Of a stretch of DNA of 64,000 nucleotides, positions 58,232 to 64,000 are shown one piece after another. The stretch spans positions 18,405,354 through 18,469,353 of the forward strand of contig CM026402.1 of NCBI GenBank assembly GCA_014843695.1. The letters run 5' to 3'. The position numbers were made by a program, and so were the translations under genes. Every line of letters starts with the position of its first letter. The first letter of the stretch is position 1. This stretch comes from Archivesica marissinica (lineage: Eukaryota; Mollusca; Bivalvia; Venerida; Vesicomyidae). The notes beneath the pieces were generated by a model. It saw only the letters and a program-made list of their open reading frames with translations, did no database searches and was not told the DNA's origin.

Positions 58232-58340
58232 TTTGATTGGACGAAATTGGTGGGTTGGTGACTGTCTTGCACTTTTATTGGTGGAAATTTAAATCAATAT
58301 ACGAGGTTCTGTACATCCGGGGGGGGGGGGGGGGGGAGGA
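58232..58340 (-). promoter_or_regulatory. Possible promoter with three CCAAT pentamers
   Basis: Upstream of the candidate ATG, the minus strand carries CCAAT at 58236-58240, 58246-58250 and 58277-58281, two of them within CCACCAAT. An 18-base homopolymer (G on the plus strand) lies at 58319-58336. No clear TATA box is seen. The role is inferred only from this clustering next to the candidate start. Confidence 0.3.
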
Positions 58341-58623
58341 GGGGTGGGGAAACAACCACATGTTGGACATTAAGACTGTAAGGGTGAATGAATAGTGAAC
58401 CCGAGCAAAATAAGTAGAATGTGAACATGATCAATCTGAATAATAATTATTTGACTAAGAGTTTAATATAGATACTTGACTAACGGCTGAATATTGCACT
58501 GAAGTCATAGATCATATATAATGAAGTAATCTGCTAATCCGGTGGTTTTATAATATTATGAGTAATATAAATAGGATTATTTAAGGAAGGAATAGCAAGT
58601 TAATAGTTTCCATCACAGGAGTG

Positions 58624-58857
58624 TGGAAGTCGTGATAGCGCAGTGGATGCGCGTTCGCTTCAGGTGCGAAAGGTCCGGAGTTCGAGCCCCACTGGAGCCA
58701 TTACGATTGTGCCCTTAGGCAAGGCATTTAAACTCCACGTTGCCTCTTCTCTCTCCCTCGTGGCGATGGATTCCATCAGGAATGAGGTCTCGAGAGTGAT
58801 TTATATAAGTTGAAATAACTTGTTTCGCAATCGAGCTAAAATAAATTTGTATAAACT
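58624..58857 (+). mobile_element. tRNA-derived SINE, family B, complete with target duplication
   Basis: It starts TGGAAGTCGTGATAGCGCAG (box A TAGCGCAGTGG), with box B GGAGTTCGAGCCCC, the body GATTGTGCCCTTAGGCAAGG and GGATTCCATCAGGAATGAGG, and the tail TTGTTTCGCAATCGAGCTAA + AATAAATTTGTATAAACT. The perfect 18-base repeat AAGTTAATAGTTTCCATC lies at 58597-58614 and 58858-58875. Just beyond, GATGGAAACTATTAAC is a reversed copy of the same target word. Confidence 0.9.
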
Positions 58858-59245
58858 AAGTTAATAGTTTCCATCGAGTTCATACCCAGATGGAAACTAT
58901 TAACCTGTGATCGATTCATTACTTATATGTACATTAATTATTCTTTTCAATGACGCAAAGAAAAATATAGCACACTGCATTTAAAAATGTATTTATTCCA
59001 GATTTGCGACTTGCAGTTGTGTTTAATCTGGCAAATAGATCACACTTGGAACAGCGTAAACTGTAAGACACGCCTTTTCTTGCTAGGAACACTGCCAAAC
59101 ACTGAGAATCTGCATAACTGTTGCTTCATGTACGCATGTCAGCTGCATATCATTAATGAGGAAATTCATATGAAAATGGATACAAACAGGACATAATTTA
59201 TACATTCATATTTATAAGGAAATGCAATAGCGATGTAAATAGTTC

Positions 59246-59896
59246 ATGAGTTCATCCCGTTTCAGTCATGTAACGCCCATTCTAAAAGAACTTCATTGGC
59301 TACCAATTCAAGAAAGAATAAAGTATAAAATACTGACTCACACATATAAAGCATTGAATGGAGAAGCACCGATTTATATGAGAAACTTGCTTGAGGTTTA
59401 TATACCAAGGAGAGACTTACGGTCTAAAAATGAAGCAGCTACTCTTGTGTTACCAAGAAGTCGGACTGTCACATACGGAGATAGAAGTTTCATGACTGCT
59501 GCCCCAATACTTTGGAATTCTCTTCCATCAAATCTTAGAAGTGCAACAACATTGTGTTCTTTCAAAAAGCTTTGAAGACACACCTTTTTAAATGTTCATA
59601 TGGAACATAAATATCGAACTGTGTCTGTGCTCAATCAGGATTAAGACTGCAAATGAACACATTTTATTTAATTATTACCTATATTTTAATTTGTTATAAT
59701 TTTAGATCCGAATATTTTATAGCATATTTAGAATCCATTGTAATTGTGTTTGCTATTTTGTCTTGTTTTATCTCATTGTATGTGGAAGTTTTTATCAATA
59801 TTTGTGATATTTAAGCTGTAAAGCGCTTTTGAACGTTTTATTTTTAGATGAAAAGAGCGCTATATAAGTTTGGTATATAATAATAATAATAATAAT
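59246..59896 (+). pseudogene. 3' end of a non-LTR retrotransposon (CR1/L2-like)
   Basis: A 109-codon frame reads FSHVTPILKELHWLPIQERI, then KYKILTHTYKALNGEAPIYM, LEVYIPRRDLRS, YGDRSFMTAAPILWNSLPS and SFKKL. This is the familiar C-terminal tail that follows the reverse transcriptase domain of many CR1/L2-type LINEs. The frame ends at TGA near 59573. The expected continuation (KTHLFK) is present in another frame, so a 1-base indel broke it. The 3' region contains TAAAGCGCTTTTGAACG and GAGCGCTATATAAGTTTG and ends in a TAA/AAT run (59879-59895), typical of LINE tails. The 5' part of the element is absent (truncated on insertion). Confidence 0.85.
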
Positions 59897-59913
59897 GAGT
59901 GGACTTGATGGAT

Positions 59914-60207
59914 AGTGTAGTGGTATATAGGGAGACTTATACTGTCTCGCTATAGAGCTAGCTTTTATAGCGACGCTTTAGAGTGTTCGCCTCCAGGTAA
60001 TGGAGGATCAGGCAGCCGTGGGTTCAAATCCTGACTTGGGGGGCTTGGTTACTTGTCAGAAGTGTTTTTCAGGCCCATGTTTGACTACACAGACTCGTAC
60101 TTCGGTTGGAGAGGGCTATACTCCGTTGAATTTCTGTATGAACGGTTGATGTCTGGATTCAAAAGATATGAAGAGGGGAGGAGTGTAGTGGTATATAGGG
60201 AGACTTA
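59914..60207 (+). mobile_element. SINE-like insertion flanked by a 26-bp direct repeat
   Basis: The perfect direct repeat AGTGTAGTGGTATATAGGGA + GACTTA occupies 59914-59939 and 60182-60207. Between them is a possible tRNA-derived head with TTCGCCTCCAGGTAATGGAG and box B GGGTTCAAATCC, then a body ending GATATGAAGAGGGGAGG. I could not place a clear box A. 60208-60384 is unremarkable. Confidence 0.65.
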
Positions 60208-60384
60208 AACTGTACAGTTGTTGTAAGGATGCTACTGACCAAATTAACCTATATAATCCTAGTACATTTGCCCCATTACCCCCCACCCCTTCCAAAGGGA
60301 GGAAAACAGGGTTCAAGGCTTGTTATACAACAGGAGAAATAGTTCTATGCGTTCTATGAATTACACAAACAACACTTCATGTGT

Positions 60385-60600
60385 GTGGGGGGTGGATAAT
60401 GACATCTAGAAACACTTCTGTGTGGGGGATGGATATTGACATCTAGAAGCACTTCTGTGTGGGGGATGGATATTGACATCTAGAAGCACTTCTGTGTGGG
60501 GGATGTATATTGACATCTAGAAGCACTTCTGTGTGGGGGATGGATATTGACATCTAGAAGCACTTCTGTGTGGGGGATGTATATTGACATCTAGAAGCTT
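60385..60600. repeat. 37-bp minisatellite, about 6 copies
   Basis: The unit GGGGGATGGATATTGACATC + TAGAAGCACTTCTGTGT is 37 bases. It contains the palindrome AGAAGCACTTCT. It joins the next array at GAAGCTTCTGCATAGGGTAT without spacer. Confidence 0.93.
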
Positions 60601-63600
60601 CTGCATAGGGTATGGATAATGGTGTAGGGTATGGATAATGGTATGGATAATGGTGTATGGTATGGATAATGGTGTAGGGCATGGATAATGGAGTAGGGCA
60701 TGGATAATGGAGTAGGGCATGGATAATGGTGTAGGGCATGGATAATGGAGTAGGGCATGGATAATGGTGTAGGGCATGGATAATGGATTAGTGTATGGAT
60801 AATAGCATAGGGTATGAATAATGGCGTAGGGTATGGATAATGGTGTAGGGTATGGATAATGGAGTAGTGTATGGATAATAGCATAGGGTATGAATAATGG
60901 CGTAGGGTATGGATAATGGTGTAGGGTATGGATAATGGTGTAGGGCATGGATAATGGCGTATGGATAATGGCGTAGGGTATGGATAATGGTGTAGGGCAT
61001 GGATAATGGCGTATGGATAATGGCGTAGGGTATGGATAATGGTGTAGGGTATGGATAATGGTGTAGGGTATGGATAATGGCGTAGGGTATGGATAATGGT
61101 GTAGGGTATGGATAATGGCGTAGGGTATGGATAATGGCGTAGGGTATGGATAATGGCGTAGGGTATGGATAATGGTGTAGGGTATGGATAATGGTGTAGG
61201 GCATGGATAATGGCGTATGGATAATGGCGTAGGGTATGGATAATGGCGTAGGGTAGGCGTAGGGTATGGATAATGGCGTAGGGTATGGATAATGGCATAG
61301 GGTATGGATAATGGTGTAGGGTATGGATAATGGCATAGGGTACGGATAATGGCATAGGGTATGGATAATGGCGTAGGGTATGGATAATGGCATAGGGTAT
61401 GGATAATGGCGTATGGATAATGGCGTAGGGTATGGATAATGGCGTAGGGTATGGATAATGGCGTATGGATAATGGCGTAGGGTATGGATAATGGTGTAGG
61501 GTATGGATAATGGCGAGGGTATGGATAATGGGTAGGGTATGGATAATGGTGTAGGGTATGGATATTGGCATAGGGTATGGATAATGGTGTAGGGTATGGA
61601 TAATGGCGTAGGGTATGGATAATGGCGTAGGGTATGGATAATGGCGTAGGATGGATAATGGGTAGGTATGGATAACATAGGGTAGGCGCAGGGTATGGAT
61701 AATGGCGTAGGGTATGGATAATGGCGTAGGGTATGGATAATGGCGTATGGATAATGGCGTAGGGTATGATAATGGCGTAGGGTATGGATAATGGCGTAAT
61801 GGCGTAGGGTATGGATAATGGCATAGGGTATGGATAATGGCGTAGGGTAGGCGTAGGGTATGGATAATGGGGTAATGGCGTAGGGTATGGATAATGGCAT
61901 AGGGTATGGATAATGGCATAGGGTATGGATAATGGCATAGGGTATGAATAATGGCATAGGGTATGGATAATGGCGTAGGGTATGGATAATGGCATAGCGT
62001 ATGGATAATGGTGTAGGGTATGGATAATGGTGTAGGGTATGGATAATGGCATAGGGTATGGATAATGGCGTAGGGTATGGATAATGGCGTAGGGTATGGA
62101 TAATGGCGTAGGGTATGGATAATGGCATAGCGTATGGATAATGGTGTAGGGTATGGATAATGGCATAGGGTATGGATAATGGCGTAGGGTATGGATAATG
62201 GCATAGCGTATGGATAATGGTGTAGGGTATGGATAATGGCATAGGGTATGAATAATGGCATAGGGTATGGATAATGGCGTAGGGTAGGCGTAGGGTATGG
62301 ATAATGGCGTATGGATAATGGCGTAGGGTATGGATAATGGCGTAGGGTATGGATAATGGCATAGGGTATGGATAATGGTGTAGGGTATGGATAATGGCGT
62401 AGGGTATGGATAATGGCATAGGGTATGGATAATGGCGTAGGGTATGAATAATGGCATAGGGTATGGATAATGGCATAGGGTATGGATAATGGCATAGGGT
62501 ATGGATAATGGCATAGGGTATGGATAATGGCATAGGGTATGGATAATGGCGTAGGGTATGGATAATGGCGTAGGGTATGGATAATGGCATAATGGCGTAG
62601 GGTATGGATAATGGCATAGGGTATGGATAATGGCATAATGGCATATGGATAATGGCGTAGGGTATGGATAATGGTAGGGTATGGATAATGGCGTAGGGTA
62701 TGGATAATGGCGTAGGGTATGGATAATGTAGGGTATGGATAATGGCGTAGGGTATGGATAATGGCATAATGGCGTAGGGTATGGATAATGGCATAGGGTA
62801 TGGATAATGGCATAGGGTATGGATAATGGCATAGGGTATGAATAATGGCATAGGGTATGAATAATAGGGTATGGATATGAAAATGGGGATAATGGCATAG
62901 GGTATGAATAAGGGTGGGGATAATGGCATAGGGTATGGATAATGGCATAGGGTATGGATAATGGCATAGGGTATGAATAATGGCATAGGGTATGAATAAT
63001 GGGGTAATGGCGTAGGGTATGGATAATGGGGTAATGGCGTAGGGTATGGATAATGGCATAGGGTATGAATAATGGCATAATGGCGTAGGGTATGGATAAT
63101 GGCATAGGGTATGGATAATGGTGTAGGGTATGGATAATGGCGTAGGGTATGAATAATGGCATAGGGTATGGATAATGGGGCATAGGGTATGGATAATGGC
63201 GTATGGATAATGGTGTAGGGTATGGATAATGGCATAGGGTATGGATACTGGTGTAGGGTATGGATAATGGCGTAGGGTATGAATAATGGCATAGGGTATG
63301 GATAATGGGGCATAGGGTATGGATAATGGCGTATGGATAATGGTGTAGGGTATGGATAATGGCATAGGGTATGAATAATGGCATAGGGTAGGCGTAGGGT
63401 ATGGATAATGGCGTAGGGTATGGATAATGGCGTAGGGTATGAATAAAAATGGATAATGGCGTAGGGTATGGATAATGGCATATGGTATGGATAATGGCAT
63501 AGGGTAGGCGTAGGGTATGGATAATGGCGTAGGGTATGGATAATGGCGTAGGGTATGGATAATGGCATAGGGTATGGATAATGGTGTAGGGTATGGATAA

Positions 63601-63948
63601 TGGCATAGGGTATGGATAATGGTGTAGGGTATGGATAATGGCGTAGGGTATGGATAATGGCGTAGGGTATGGATAATGGTGTAGGGTATGGATAATGGCG
63701 TAGGGTATGGATAATGGTGTAGGGTATGGATAATGGCATAGGGTATGGATAATGGTGCAGGGTATGGATAATGGCATAGGGTATGGATAATGGTGTAGGG
63801 TATGGACAATGGCGTAGGGTATGGATAATGGCGTAGGGTATGGATAATGACGTAGGGTATGGATAATGGCGTAGGGTATGGATAATAGCTTAGGGTATGA
63901 ATAATGGCGTAGGGTATGGATAATGGCGTAGGGTATGGATAATGGCGT
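60601..63948. repeat. 19-bp satellite, 3.35 kb, about 175 copies
   Basis: The unit GTAGGGTATGGATAATGGC is 19 bases, with variants GCGTA, GCATA, GTGTA and, at the left edge, GAGTA and GGGCATGG. Shortened units (GGCGTATGGATAATGG and GGTAATGGCGTAGGG) are scattered throughout. Because 19 is coprime to 3 and the minus-strand unit has no stop in any phase, all three minus frames are open over about 3 kb (repeats of HYPYPTPLSIPYAIIHTLR). They cross unit-length changes freely and are not genes. It is followed only by 52 bases of ordinary sequence to the window end. Confidence 0.96.
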
Positions 63949-64000
63949 CCAGTCTCTTTTAAGCCTTTAAATGTGCATTACAAGGAATTAGAGAAACTTT

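Noticed and set aside
60517..63809. Three overlapping minus-strand frames of about 1,000 codons
   Set aside because: All three phases are open because the 19-bp unit has no stop. They are simultaneous translations of a satellite and contain no domain.
1777..63948. Excess of repeat periods divisible by three as a sign of coding satellites
   Set aside because: Seven or so of about 25 arrays have periods divisible by three (42, 21, 33/39, 39, 57/33, 33, 39), about one third, as expected by chance.

Overview
This is eukaryotic, animal DNA. It has spliced exons with GT-AG introns, tRNA-derived SINEs with RNA polymerase III box A and box B motifs, a Tc1-type transposon, several families of small inverted-repeat elements, and a very large load of tandem repeats. 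Many diverged SINEs, small inverted-repeat elements and minisatellites inside introns would suit a marine invertebrate such as a bivalve mollusc. That is an inference; nothing here fixes the species. By my own tally of array boundaries, roughly 45% of the known bases are tandem arrays of units 19 to about 130 bp long. The first 734 bases are an assembly gap.

The one cellular gene I can support lies on the minus strand and encodes a MOB2-like Mob1/phocein protein, a regulator of NDR-family kinases. Four coding exons at 33325-33491, 26593-26689, 16679-16803 and 4486-4778 have canonical splice sites and matching phases. Together they give one uninterrupted 226-residue frame that keeps the four expected zinc ligands (C-x4-C and H-x4-H). 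A 17-nt candidate first exon with an ATG, three CCAAT pentamers upstream and the correct phase lies at 58215-58231. If it is real, the gene spans about 53.7 kb and encodes 232 residues.

The introns are where the tandem repeats sit. Intron 16679/4778 (11.9 kb) holds a 20-bp array and an 8.4-kb array of 33/39-bp units, each with a PstI site. Intron 26593/16803 (9.8 kb) holds a 2.3-kb 39-bp array, a 20-bp array, a 62-bp array and several transposons. Intron 33325/26689 (6.6 kb) holds a 2-kb 55-bp array beginning 73 bp from an exon. Downstream of the stop codon, 1777-4380 is a mosaic of six different minisatellites.

The region 33.5-58.2 kb would be intron 1 if the first exon is right. It contains arrays of 67, 57/33, 26, 28, 33, 65, 35, 31 and 21 bp, a Tc1-like DD34E transposon with intact ends but two stop codons, and many SINEs and MITEs. 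The right end has a LINE 3' fragment, a SINE-like insertion with a 26-bp direct repeat, a 37-bp array, and a 3.35-kb 19-bp array whose minus strand is open in three frames.

The most interesting structure beyond the gene is a system of TTAA-flanked elements. Two MITE families (12 copies including one fragment) and the 55-bp satellite monomer all start TTAACCC. The two MITE families share a central hairpin kept by compensatory base changes. At 19988-20435 a third MITE has been interrupted at two separate TTAA sites, once by a single 55-bp monomer and once by a MITE. The empty sites can be read from another copy of the host element in this window.
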